The position numbers were made by a program, and so were the translations under genes. From Diplolepis rosae (Eukaryota > Arthropoda > Insecta > Hymenoptera > Diplolepididae), in NCBI GenBank assembly GCA_030998225.1, contig JAPYXD010000608.1, forward strand, positions 650,501-714,500: a stretch of 64,000 nt of DNA. Direction: 5' to 3'. The notes under the pieces were generated by a model that saw only the letters and a list, made by a program, of their open reading frames with translations, was not told the origin of the DNA and did no database searches. Positions 33,825 through 44,992 of the stretch are shown piece after piece. Numbering within the stretch: position 1 is the stretch's first letter; each line of letters opens with the position of its first letter.

Positions 33825-34285
33825 AGGTCTGGCAATTGACTTAATTCGCTTGATTTTTCAAATTTCAAATTCAAACTGTACTTCTGCATATTAAAGAAAA
33901 TTACGTCTATTTGGTTTTTTAAAAAATATATTTAATTTGCCGACATGTTTCAACTCTGATCAGACTCTTTTTCAAGGTGAATAGGTGTATGAAAAATTAC
34001 ATAATAAATTATTGAAAATGAACAATTGTTGTCTTAAATTAACTTTTTGTGTGCGTCTGTAAAAGATCGATTTTTAGAAGATCGATTCTTTCCGAGTTGA
34101 TCTTTTGAAGAATTGATTCTCGTCTGTTTGATCTTCGATCTACTCAAGAATCGATACTTTCCAAAGAATCGAACATCCCTAGTTCTGGGCTCACTGCTCC
34201 GAAACGTAAGAGCCCGAGTATCACTTCTTTGTCAAGTTCAGACTATTCTCATCCGCTCTCTACCAATTAAATTCTACGCGCTTCC

Positions 34286-34575
34286 CATGGAGACTAGATA
34301 TAAGGTGACCAATCTCCATATATCCATTCCCGAAATGAAGTTCTGCCAAGTACATAGTTATAAAACTTCCCAATGAGGGCATGTGTGTTCCCTGGGTGCA
34401 AAATGGCGACGTCTAATACACGATGCTTATAAACCGTGGATGCCGCCATTTTGCACTCAGGGAACACACGTGCCCTCATCGGGAAGTTTCCCAACTAAGT
34501 ACTTGGCAGAACTTCATTTCGTGTTTTGTGAAGTACGGCCATAAGCGATTGGTCTCCTTATATCTAGTCTCCATG
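34286..34575. mobile_element. 290-bp foldback MITE with 8-bp target duplication
   Basis: Left end CATGGAGACTAGATATAAGG and right end CTTATATCTAGTCTCCATG are inverse. Similarity extends through tgccaagtac and tgttccctg to the centre (atggcg / cgccat), so the whole element folds into one hairpin. GCGCTTCC flanks it at 34278-34285 and 34576-34583. Confidence 0.9.
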
Positions 34576-34583
34576 GCGCTTCC

Positions 34584-35159
34584 ATTTACCCTCCAATACC
34601 AAACTTAAAAAATACTACACAGAGAATAAGCCCTAGAGCATTTCCCCTGCGTGTGAAAATACTTGCAATTTTGCCAAAAGTACATAACCATTCACATACG
34701 ACGAATAATTTGTTTAATCAAACCTTCATCTGCAAATAAAATTTAAAATAATTTACGAACAGTTTATATTTTCATGTATAAATGTTCAAAATGACAATAG
34801 AAGTATTAATCAGTCAATCATTTAAAAACCAAGAAATCAGAATTGAAAATAAATTTTATCTTTCTGGCTATAAACGTTCCAAACGGAAATCACATCATTT
34901 TTGCTTATTCGCGCCAGGCTCCGAAATCGCTTTACCCTTCGCGGTATGTAAAGAAATTAGTATGTTACCGAGTGGTTGACTAGTCGATTCCCAACTTCCA
35001 TGATTACCACGCTCGCTTCACTCGCGCGGCAACTTCATGCTTGATGGAAGTCTTCTAGATCCCCCACTTGGTTAACAATGTACTATTCTCCATCGTGTGT
35101 GAAAACAAAGTTAATATTGGTAACAGGAAGATGAAAGTGTACACCTAACTAATGCTAAC
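34584..35159. other. Ddi1 intron 1, proximal part
   Basis: AT-rich with a GC patch at about 34985-35090. The phrase 'accacgctcgcttcactcgcgcggcaacttc' resembles 'cagccctcgtttcactcgggcagcaaacttc' at 368-400, hinting at a shared small repeat. No gene seen. Confidence 0.4.
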
Positions 35160-35421
35160 CTCTGTTGGAAAGAGGAAGACCCATGTCAGTCCCGCTTTGA
35201 TGCATGTGCTGAAGTATTACTGCATCTTCATCGTTGATGCCATGTTGACGGAGTGATTTTTTATCATCCATCAATGGTCGACCGTTAAACATTATAACTA
35301 TTTCATGGGCAGGTACTCCGCTTTCGACTTCACAGAATGCTTTAAAATTCTCGAGTTCAAGATCTTCACTTACGTCTAATATAAAAATGTCATCGTTTAG
35401 CGTTGTTACTGTCACTTTCAT
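35160..35421 (-). CDS. Ddi1: Ddi1 exon 1 (ubiquitin-like domain, start codon)
   Basis: ATG at 35421 (minus). 87 codons plus one base encode an N-terminal ubiquitin-like domain (MKVTVTTLNDDIFILDVSED... GVPAHEIVIMFNGRPLMDDKKSL...DEDAVILQHM). Donor G|GTTAGC at 35158-35159, phase 1. Joined to exon 2 it reads ..[13 protein letters not shown], as in the family. The frame is open and conserved, so the gene looks functional in the part seen. Intron 1 (10858-35159) is 24.3 kb and full of transposons on both strands, which is long for an insect housekeeping gene. The promoter should lie just right of 35421; I see no clear TATA. Confidence 0.95.
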
Positions 35422-37730
35422 TTTGAAAATTAAGGCTTACTTCTTCTAGTGTATTAAAAACTTAACCGTTTCTAAACTTTTTAGTGCAGAGTAAGGCAAA
35501 CTCAAATAAAATAAATTCAAAAATACACGTAAAGGCACAAAAATTTTAAAAACAGAATAAAGAAATAAGCTGATTAGAAAACTGCTCTTAAGTGATGATA
35601 TGCAAATTCCAGGTCACAATGTAAACATCAATCTAGTCACTAGCCTACCAAGTCTCCGCCGTTTAGGACTTCTTAAGGGTGCCGTCCCATTAATGCGCTT
35701 TTACACGGCGTAAGCAGAAAGTAATGAAAGAGAAAGAGAGCAGTACTTTTACACGTCTCCTTCACTCTCATTATTACCTGCTTAGAGGGGATGTATGTTA
35801 AAATCCCGACAAGTCAATGTCTGGACCAGTGCTCACAGTATGGAAAAAGTATACATATTACATACTACCAACCGTGGCTCAGCTGTTTGCCGGTGTGTAG
35901 ACGGAGAAAACGAGGGTGCGCGCACTTGTTTCTCTCTCGCTCTCTCTTCGGCTGGTATCAGAAGGGGCACGTGCCATTTTTCCTTCCTCGTCACTCTTGC
36001 ATGCAAGAACGACTCGTCCCATTTCCCCTTGTTCTCCACGCTTCTTCGTTGCAATGCATGCGTTTTCAACTATTCCAAGTTTTAGATTATAGGCTGTCGT
36101 TTATCGAGTCGAAATTGAGAAATGTGTTTCTCTCGACTCCGTGCAAAAGAGGCGCGAAGCAGACGACAATTTCAAATTTACGGAATATGTATTTATGGAA
36201 ATAATACTTCGTTTTTCGATATTTTAATTAATTTTTCCCTAAAATAAACATCTATAAAATTTTAAAAAATTGTGGAATCATTTTGAAAGTCTAAATATAA
36301 TTTTAAAGTGGAGATTTGAAATTAATAAATATTTAAAATTTGAATCTATATATAAACTGAAAATATTTGAAATTTTTAAAGGAAAGCTCAAAGTAGAAAT
36401 TTCGAATTTCCATACTTTTTACCAATTTTTTACATTTAAAAAATTTTCGATTAGCGAGTTATTTAGCATTAAGAAGAGATAAACATAAAATTTAAGATTG
36501 AATATTACATTCTCAATTTTATGTTAGACATATTTTCATCACACTTTTTTGTAGCCTAATCATAGACTTTTCATTCAAAAAATGAGTTGCTTTACGGAAA
36601 GGAAAAATTTTCTAATAGAAGGAGATAAATTAAAAAGCTGAAAAATGTGTTCAGTGATATTTGCGTATGACCACATAAGTATTTGTTGATTTCAAGTTTT
36701 ACATGAAAATTTTTTTTTTCAAGTTAGTATTTAAATCTTGTCACGATTTTACAAGATCTTATGGACAGCTGTAATCTGTTAAATGAAATATTTTGTGATT
36801 CTTAATTTGCATTTTCTTCTGAAATCGTGGGAAAAATTCAAAGTCGATAAATGGTTAAAATTTTATATCAAGATTTCAATTACAAAATTTTGAAGCTTTG
36901 TAAATAAACTGCTTCATTTAGAAATTACTTTATCTCTGTGCAGCATTTTTATATTTTAAGTCTAAAATCTGTGCTTAGGTCACAAAAAAGTAAGGTAAAA
37001 ATACTTTCATTATAAAATTAAGAATGTAGATTTAGCACTCATTAGGTCAAATGTTTATTTCTTGTTTGTGTAAAATACTTTGCACATTATTCTCTGATTA
37101 AATATTCTTATGTTGGAATATTTAAAAAATGCATAAATATTTAACCTATTTATAAAAACTAAAAATTTACAAATAAAGCTTTGACTGACAAATCTAAGAA
37201 TTTGTCAATTATTGATCTATTTTCTTGTAAGTTTGAACATAGGAGGACTTGAAATTCCACATTGACTTTATTTTTCAAGTGATGCTTAAACCTTTTTTTA
37301 TTCTTATGAGGATTCTTCCAGAAGTTTGTTTCAGGTGAGTGACTTTTTTTTAATGAAAGATTTTGTAATTCTAAATTAGGCTCATCTTGTAAAATTGTAA
37401 AAAAATTCTAAAGCTTCAAATTAAATTTTTTTGTCTAATTCAAAGCTAATAAGTATTCAATGTTTTAAATCAAAACATTAAATGAAAGATATTCAATCCC
37501 TGGGAATTAACTGCTTTAATAATATAACACAATTTTTTTCCTTCTTATAACCTCTCAAAATAAGTACGGATTCCAAAGACGCTTAAAAAAATGTAATGAA
37601 ATCCTTTTAATAAGTTAATGGCTACAAATAATTTCATATCTCCCTAATATACGAAAATTCATATAAATATATGCATCACAAATTTAAAAGTGAGGGGTAT
37701 TCCCACCTATCCTTAAGAATCACGTGACCA
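35422..37730. other. Ddi1 upstream DNA, AT-rich repeats, no gene recognised
   Basis: The immediate 5' flank of Ddi1 should hold its promoter; nothing specific is visible. 36020-36200 is related (inverted) to 51000-51130 through 'gcttcttcg' and 'ggcgcgaagcagacgacaa'. 36680-36870 and 37250-37420 share a common phrase order (caagt-atttaaatctt, tcttatg, atgaaa-attttgt-attctaaatt), suggesting an old tandem duplication of roughly 560 bp. ORFs at 35791-36204 overlap in three frames and look like chance. Confidence 0.4.
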
Positions 37731-37775
37731 CTCCTTCTACTAATAAGAGGGGGAAAAAAATGGTAAAGTTTATTG

Positions 37776-37850
37776 CGATAAACGGGAGACAAGTTGCAAT
37801 AAACGGGAGTTGCGATAAACGGGTGTTGCGATAAGTGGGGTTTTACTGCA
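37776..37850 (+). repeat. Short tandem repeat of a GATAAACGGG unit
   Basis: Four close units in a row: ttgcgataaacgggagacaag, ttgcaataaacgggag, ttgcgataaacgggtg, ttgcgataagtgggg. Unit about 15-20 bp with variable spacers. Confidence 0.75.
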
Positions 37851-39289
37851 TGAACTTCAAGTTGATAAAAATAAACTTTATTTCACATAAAACATGAATT
37901 TGCTGGTATTTAATACTAAAACAAGATATTTACACTACACTTTATTGCACATCGATACGTAAATAGCGTAAAAAAAAATCATATAATTTTTTTATCTAAG
38001 GTTGGTTACACTGCCGAACGCCCGTGTTATAGGCATAGGCATATCCCTCTCACCGCCTGCCCCGCAAATGATCAACCCAACCTCCTTAAGTTAGGATCGA
38101 ATGATCCTCGCTTAGGGATGAGCATAATTCAATGAAAGGCACAACGATTATCAAATTAATACAAATTAAATTTATTTATTTCATTGAAGGTCACTATACA
38201 CATTTGTTAAGACAATTCATACATAATTGTAGGCACAGGCTGGTTGGTACGTGGGTGAAAGAGAGAGACAGAGAATAGAGAAAGAGAGATTTAGTATCTT
38301 TATGGCCTTTATGTTGCGGATTAATCCACACGGCGGTGAGTACGTGGTACGCAGGATCCCCACAGGTGTAGAAAAGGTGTGTGAAGGAAACGGAGATATA
38401 GACCGCACAGGTATATTCCGTAAAGGCGGTGATCCTAATTTATGACACTGTTCAAAGATCTTTACAAAGATCTGTACAAGTCCACGATGGCTTTTATTAC
38501 TCTCGAACTTGGATTTTAAATTGTCCCGGTCGAATTTTGTTAATCTCAAACTAAGAGATTTTCGGAGTTAAAATGGAAATACCGTACTGAACTATTGTCG
38601 CGAGACCGGTGATAATTCCGAAGGAAAATTTAAGTGACGAACCAGAAGAAGAATTAACTGCTTGCTCTTGTTGTGGGCCTCTTTTATATTTTTCCATACA
38701 AATTGACGGTCAGCGTAAATCGTGACGTAGCATATCTTCTTAGAGGAGAAGGGATCCTATACTGCTCCCTACTACCCCTACTTCTTATTCCCCTTTATCG
38801 ATTTCCTCATAGATTTCTACACGAAGGAATAATAAGGAGACCAAACTGCCGTGGGAAACTTTTCCGAATCTGGCAGGAGCAACGGCACGGTAAGTGCCCG
38901 GCTTGTAAGTTGGAAGTAGTGGAAAGGAGTGCGCAAGTGCGCAGTTGTCCTCTTCTTACTCACGGGAAGATGTGTAGAACGATCTTGTCAAATTGATCTA
39001 AGCCAGAGAAGTTATGCAACCCGGTACGCGACACGACATTGCTAAGAAAAAAATTTATTATATTAAATGCATTATATTATATTACATGCGATCTTCAAAA
39101 TCCTGACAATTTCTCGGTTTAAATTCCCTCACCTTTAAAGGAAAAAACTATTCAACATTATTTAACACACGATTTACGAAGTAATAACGAATACCATAAT
39201 TTCAATTTCAAGATCTACAATCTTATTATATTCGATATATACGATATATACTTACCACATTCATAATACACTCCTTTAGCTTTATAGGA
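37851..39289. other. Unassigned, GC-richer segment (possible LTR-type repeat)
   Basis: 38030-39000 is less AT-rich than its surroundings and contains a (ga)n-rich stretch (38255-38290) and a TATA-like 'cttttatatttttcc'. ORFs here (38217-38549 minus, 38673-38996 plus) match nothing I know. No terminal repeats were located by eye. Confidence 0.3.
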
Positions 39290-40150
39290 GTCCTGAGATG
39301 ATAATTTTTTTTTACATTCTCATCATGGATGAGAAGGTATTGGTTTTATGTGAAAAATGACTTTCGAAATTTTCATCAAATCTTTACGTTTTGAGACCCC
39401 CTGAGTCAGAAAAAATGGTTTTTACGAAAGTGTCTGTCTGTCTGTCTGTCTGTCTGTAGGTCGTGTGCGGCATAACTCTCGATAGAATTATCAGATTGAA
39501 TTGAGTTTTGGTACACTTTATCGGAGCCGAAAAAGTAAGGACAAGTTCGTTAACCAGCCACATCCAATCAAAATTGAGGGATAGAGCACTACTTTTGTGT
39601 TTTTGAAAATAATTTTTTGAAAAAATCAAAAATTCCAATCCTGGTTTTTGATAGTGCTCATAAATCTCCACAAATTATGTAAGATGCAAAAAAACATTTA
39701 GATGGGAAATTGTTTGCCTAAATGAGGTCTACAAATTCTGATAAAGAAATTTCGGGACAGGATGTATATTTTATGTTTTGATTTTTAATATTGAAAAAAT
39801 TCGATTTTTTTCACCAAAATATGTGAGATACGAAATAAGCGTTGTTCTGCAAAATCGTTTCCTTAAATAAAGTCTACGATTGTTTTTCCTTTTTAGATAT
39901 GTGGAAGAAAGTAAATTATTTTAATCATGTAATTTATTAAAAAGTTATACTGAAATGTATACAGAAAATCGAGCGCGAAGCGCGAGTGTCATGATGAGAA
40001 TGTGTTCCTTAAGGCCGATAGAGCCTTAAGTAAATTGAATTTCCTGTTTCACTTAAATTCAAAAAGAAATTCAGTGACTTTGAGAAAATGTGTAATTCAC
40101 ATCATCTGTAATATTATTATAAAATTGGTTTGAGCTTCAGTATCAAAATA
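39290..40150 (-). repeat. Uninterrupted copy of the repeat hit by the R1-like element
   Basis: The reverse complement aligns in order with 1-770 and 6150-6310: TGATACTGAAGCTCAAA at one end, the 'ttttcggctccgataaagtg' block, the 'aattctatcgagagttat' block, CACACGACCTACAG then (ACAG)n, and 'ccatgatgagaatgtaaaa' at the other end. The (GTCT)n run is at 39430-39455. It lacks the block seen at 180-445 of the other copy. Confidence 0.7.
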
Positions 40151-40300
40151 TAAGAAATAAACTTAAATGTATGCGAAGAGCACAAGACCGAGCGCGAAGC
40201 GCGAGGTCCAGAAAGAACGGAGCGCGAAGCGCGACGATCGAATCGCGCGCCCTAGGCGCGCTCAAACTTGCGAGCGATGAGAATGTGCCCGCGAAGCGGG
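39970..40300. repeat. Cluster of GAGCGCGAAGCGCGA palindromes
   Basis: The 15-mer GAGCGCGAAGCGCGA occurs near 39971, 40189 and 40220, followed by cgcgcgccctaggcgcgc (about 40244-40261) and cccgcgaagcggg (about 40291). 'gatgagaatgtg' accompanies the copies at 39993 and 40276. Each unit is self-complementary except for a short centre. Confidence 0.8.
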
Positions 40301-40473
40301 CAGATTTTTTTCACTTAATTGAAATTGAACAAATATCTGCCACTTGCAAATGATCAAAAAATCAATCAAAATAACCACTCTGGCTTAGATCAATTTGACA
40401 AATTCGTCTCACTCGCACATTTTCCTGTGAGTAAGAAGAGGACAACTGCACACTTGGCCACTCCTTTCTACTA

Positions 40474-42417
40474 CACTGTAAAAAGTGTCAAGGAAAATTA
40501 CATTTTTCTCTTGTAATTCTTTCCTATGATATTCGTAGGAAACTTACAAATTTATTGTAATAATAAATAATTTCTGAATGAGTTCTCCATAAATATATGA
40601 ATTTTACAGTAAAACTGTAATTTTACCACGAATATCACGGGTAATAAACATACCAGTGATAATCGTGGGAAATTTACAACGAAATGGAAAAGAAATAAAA
40701 ATGTGATTTCAGAATGTTGAAGTAAATTCCCAAAGCGAAGCACGTAAGAAACCCAGTCCAATGTAAAATTACCATTCTGTTAGGTTTTCCACAGTGTGAT
40801 GGCACGTCTGTGCGTGACGTATTATGTAATGGCGATTCTCGACGGCCAGCGACAGCGTCTTATTTGATTTTATATTTTGACTATATTTTGATTTGACGAT
40901 CCGATCCGCGGTTTTCATAGGACATAAAGGTAAGTTTAAAACAATATAAATATCATGTTTTAGAAAGTGTGGAGATGTGCACTCTCATTTAAAACCCATG
41001 TGCTTCCAATGCGAGTGGAGATTACTGTTCAATTTGGTTATTTATAGACCACTATAAGGGTAACGGTCTATTCGTGACGGTGACACTGCAAGGTCCCGAC
41101 GAAACAGCATTGTCCCGAATTTCTGTACTTGTTTTTCACTTCAAAAGAGATAGAAGGGGATACTGTGTTTTCAGGACTTTGTGTATTCAGGACAGTGCTG
41201 TTCTGGGACTTTGCAGTGTTACCATTCGTGACATATATGAGGTTATGTATGGTCTTCACAGCAAGTGTAAAAGTTACTTAAGAAATTGTAAGTTTAAGTT
41301 AAGTTCAAGTTCATAATTACATTATTAATAACTTAATAATTATTGTATTGTACTTTTATATTAATAATATACTTCAACTGCGAAAATTTAATGAAATATA
41401 TGTATTTCAGCGGACTTTGAAACCAAAAACGGATTCGAAGAATGTAAGAATCTCCTTTGTGTCCATTCATTCCATCCAATTCGAATGCAAATTACGACTC
41501 AAGAGGTTGAACTGAGTTGCAGATTTAATATACAAGTATATGTATATTTCTGTCCCGCTAGCGGAATCAGATTCAGTTGCTCCCTGTCTTCTGAAAAACG
41601 AAGTTTCCAATTTTAATTTTCGAAACTTGGAAATTTCATTGTGCATGTTTTTTTAGCCCTTATGAAAAAGAAGTATTAGTAAGTTTAGATCTAATACTTT
41701 TTTCGCGAATAAGTATTAGAAATCATATACTTTTTGGCAAAAATAGAATTGGATCTAATACTTACCAATACTTCTTTTTCATAAGGGAAGCAAATATTTG
41801 CATCACTTACCATATTAAAATGCTGACCAGAAAGTCGTTTTTTCAGAATTGAAAATTTCAATTTTTTTTTTTTTACTTGTGAAAAAATTTGAAAAACTTA
41901 TTACATAATGTGTTCTGCTGAGAACATAAAAAAAAGAAATACTTCACTATTCTTATTAACAAAATAGATTTGTAATGTATTATGTATAATGTATATTCGT
42001 TATACATCATACTCAATCCGACTCGGCGGAGCGGGCCAGAAACCCTTGCATTAAGCCCTTCAATTATAAAAAGATTACCTTCTATTTTATTACATTTTTG
42101 TTATTTCAAATATAAATAAAAAATTTTCCTTTTATATGAACTATTCTTTTATTTCAAGATTTAAGGGAAACAAAGAATTTGAATTATGCGATTTGAATTA
42201 TCCGGGTATGCTGGAGAGCATGCGCAAAACCGTTTTCACATTTGGAACTGGAATTTTACAAAGCGAGTGTACAATTACATTGCCTCTAACTTGCTTCGTG
42301 GTCATTTTGCCATTCCAATGCAATTTTACACTACTTCCGTAAATTTCCAGCGATTATCACTGGTATTTTTATTACCCACGATTCTCGTGGCAAAATTCCT
42401 TGACACTTTTTACAGTG
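40474..42417. mobile_element. 1.94-kb element with long TIRs (CACTGTAAAAAGTG), TA target
   Basis: Left end CACTGTAAAAAGTGTCAAGG and right end CCTTGACACTTTTTACAGTG are perfect inverses. Diverged inverted similarity continues for about 230 bp (e.g. gtgataatcgtgg / cgattatcac). TA lies on both sides (40472-40473, 42418-42419). The interior has a donor-like AAAG|GTAAGT near 40929 and short ORFs, but no recognised transposase. Nested smaller inverted repeat: 'cttatgaaaaagaagtatta' (41660) against 'aatacttctttttcataag' (41768). Confidence 0.75.
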
Positions 42418-42457
42418 TACTTCCAACAAGCCGTATGCATCAGAAGAGAAAATGGCG

Positions 42458-44135
42458 CCCCGTTAGTGTCTTAAGTTGAATTCCTAAGTTAATTTGCCGA
42501 ACCGTCGCACGCGGCGCTAACTGTACCATCACTGCCTGAAAATGCACAGTAACATACGAAGAATTTAATAAAAAAATTTTTAAAATATGTTATTCAATGC
42601 CATAAACAAATAAAAGAGATCGGACTTTCAATAATAATATTATTTGAATATTTTAAATTAAATTTTCCCCTTTTTATTCATATTTATCTCGTACAAGAAC
42701 TATTTTGAAACATTCAGCTGATATTAGAATTTAAATTTTATTATTTCTTTTAATCCTTTTTGGGATTGAATAATAACTTTTATAAAATTTGTATATATAA
42801 TTGTCTACATATCCCTACATTTATATTATTTTTTTGAGGTAAAATTAAGTTGAAAAATGGAAAAAAAATGAAAAATTCTGAACAAGGAACGAAGTTGATG
42901 AGAATTGTAATTAGTTGGGAATCATTATGAATAATTAAAGAAAATAGAATATAAAAAAAGGAGAATATTAATTTATATTTTTTAAAGAGTTAACTAACAT
43001 TAATGAAAACAGTATAATAAGAACAATTAAATTTTTTTTTCATTTTCAAAACCAAAAGTAGTCTATCTACGTCCGTTTTCATCGTCTCTAACATTCACGA
43101 AATGTGAAAGTTGAAATTTAGGGAAACAAAAAAGGTTGTGAAAATTCAAAGTATTTTCATACCTAAAAATTGTGAAAATTAATTATTAGAAACAAAATAG
43201 AAAGTATGTAACTTAGAAACACATTAAAAGTATTTTTATATTTTTTTTATGAATTATTTCACGAATTTGAATTTTTACAACTTTGTTTCCCTAAATTTAA
43301 ACTTTCACATCATCCAGATAAAAATAATTACAGTTTCTTTCATATACATCGGATATTTTCCGTAAATCTAATTTCGTGATAGATGAACAAAAATTTTGAA
43401 AAGTTCATTGCTTTAGGTGTTATTAAAAATGGTTTTAATTAATGTGATACTTGAGAAGAGTAGCAAGTTTATATGAATAATTTGGTCCAGTTTTTACTTG
43501 TTTGTGTCCAAAGTACATAAAATGTTGTTTCCAAAATTTCGTGAATGTTAGAGAGAATGAAAACGGACGTAGATAGACTACTTTTGGATTTGAAAATGGA
43601 AAAAAAATTTAATTGTTCTTATTATATTCACCTTATTTTATATTCTATTTTCTATAATTATTCGTAATGATTTCCAACTAATTACAACTCTCATCAACTT
43701 CGTTCCTTGTTCAGAATTTTTCATTTTTTTTCTATTTTTCAACTTAATTTTATCTCAAAAAAATAATATAAATGTAGAGATATGTAGACAATTATATATA
43801 AAAATTTAAAAAAAGTTATTATTCAATTCCAAAAAGGATTTTAAAAAAATATTAATATTTAAATTCTAATATCAGCTGAATGTTTCCAAATAGTTTTTGT
43901 ACGAGATAAATATGAATAAAAAGGGGAAAATTCAATCTAAAATATTCTAATAATATTAGTATTTAAAGTCTGATCTCTTTTATTTGTTTATGGCATTGAA
44001 TAATATATTTAAAAAATTTTTTATATTAAATTCTTCGTATGGTACTGTGAATTTTCAGGGAGTGATGGTACAGTTAGCGCCGCGTGTGACGATTCGGCAA
44101 ACTAATTTAGGAATTCAACTTAGGACACTAAGGGG
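42458..44135. mobile_element. Foldback element A (about 1.7 kb)
   Basis: Left end CCCCGTTAGTGTCTTAAGTT; right end AACTTAGGACACTAAGGGGG. The arms of roughly 700-800 bp are inverse throughout: gccgaaccgtcgcacgcggcgct at left against agcgccgcgtgtgacgattcggc at right, with the AT-rich interior also mirrored. The short unique centre (about 43300-43540) is in opposite orientation to the centre of element B. No coding capacity. Confidence 0.85.
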
Positions 44136-44203
44136 GTCAAGTTAGAATCTTGAAATACGGGCTGATGCATACGGCTGCTTCCAACTAAGAAGCCGGGCAC
44201 TTA

Positions 44204-44714
44204 AGGTGGCTTGATCGTTTTTGAAAAAAATTACAGACTGCTCTGAAACTCAGAGATTATCTTAATAAAATATGCTAGATTCATTTGGAAAAAAGAAATA
44301 CTGTGGTTGACGATGTCATTGCCGAAAAAATGTCAGTTTAACACGTAGTCTTATGGGATTCCTCGTCAAAATCGCCGAAACTCCGGAAAAAATCACAAGT
44401 CCCCATAAATCAAATATATGCTCGTACTTTCGATTTCGAGGAATCTATTAGTATTATAAAAACGAGGGGTTGACGACTTCAATCAAGAGAAAATTGCGAA
44501 AAAGGTACAGAATATAGAAATCGCCTCGAGGTGAAACTAATAATTTTTTACGATCGCTTTTTTCCGGGGACATTTCCGCAATTTCTTACCCTTCTACTCA
44601 GATGTTACTATAATACATATGATTATTAAAAAAATAAGTAGCAATGAGCATTTATGTAACACGTGCCCCCACGGTGCCCCTCACTTCATACGACACCAAA
44701 CGCTCAAGCCACCT
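44204..44714. mobile_element. 511-bp MITE (AGGTGGCTTGA termini, TA target)
   Basis: AGGTGGCTTGATCG at left and TCAAGCCACCT at right, each next to TA (44202-44203, 44715-44716). No coding capacity. It lies between foldback elements A and B. Confidence 0.7.
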
Positions 44715-44719
44715 TAGGT

Positions 44720-44842
44720 GGAATTACACCGCTGCATGCTGGTTATTATGGTAACATATTAGTGGGAAAGAAACAAGAAAATTGTCGGTCTCTTTCTCTC
44801 TTGTATGTTACCATGGTAACCTGCATGCAGAGGTGTAATTCC
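44720..44842. repeat. Small foldback with 39-bp arms
   Basis: Left arm GGAATTACACCGCTGCATGC ... ggtaacata; right arm tatgttacc ... GCATGCAGAGGTGTAATTCC, near-perfect inverses around a 43-bp loop. Adjacent to the preceding MITE. Confidence 0.8.
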
Positions 44843-44992
44843 TCCTTTACCGTGCTGTTGCTCCTGACAAGCTGCTTACATGGAGATAGGTCTCCTTATT
44901 ATTCCTCCGTGGTGGAAGTATTTGCTTCGTAATGTACTTCGCTAATTCAGACACGGTCCCTGATTAGTCATTATTTCACGATTCTAACTTGA

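Larger units (their letters stand above)
28105..34181 (+). mobile_element. hAT transposon, about 6.1 kb, with exact 8-bp target duplication
   Basis: Left end TAGGGATGTTCGATTC; right end GAATCGAACATCCCTA. GTTCTGGG occurs at 28097-28104 and 34182-34189. Subterminal DNA on both sides is crowded with 'gatcttt/gattctt/gaatcgat' motifs, as hAT subterminal binding sites often are. It encodes a spliced transposase (exons ending 28565, then 29284-29501, 31388-31682, 32479-33824). The 1.9 kb intron 29502-31387 contains a GC-richer foreign-looking block. The exact duplication implies a fairly recent insertion, yet the transposase lacks its C-terminal end. Confidence 0.93.

Noticed and set aside
35791..36204. 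Plus-strand ORFs just upstream of Ddi1 that could suggest a divergent gene
   Set aside because: Overlap each other in several frames and lie in a repeat shared with 51000-51130; no family resemblance.
38673..38996. 107-aa ORF with a 'RHGKCPACKLEVVER' stretch that hints at a zinc finger
   Set aside because: Only one CxxC, no further ligands and no start or splice context; not supportable.
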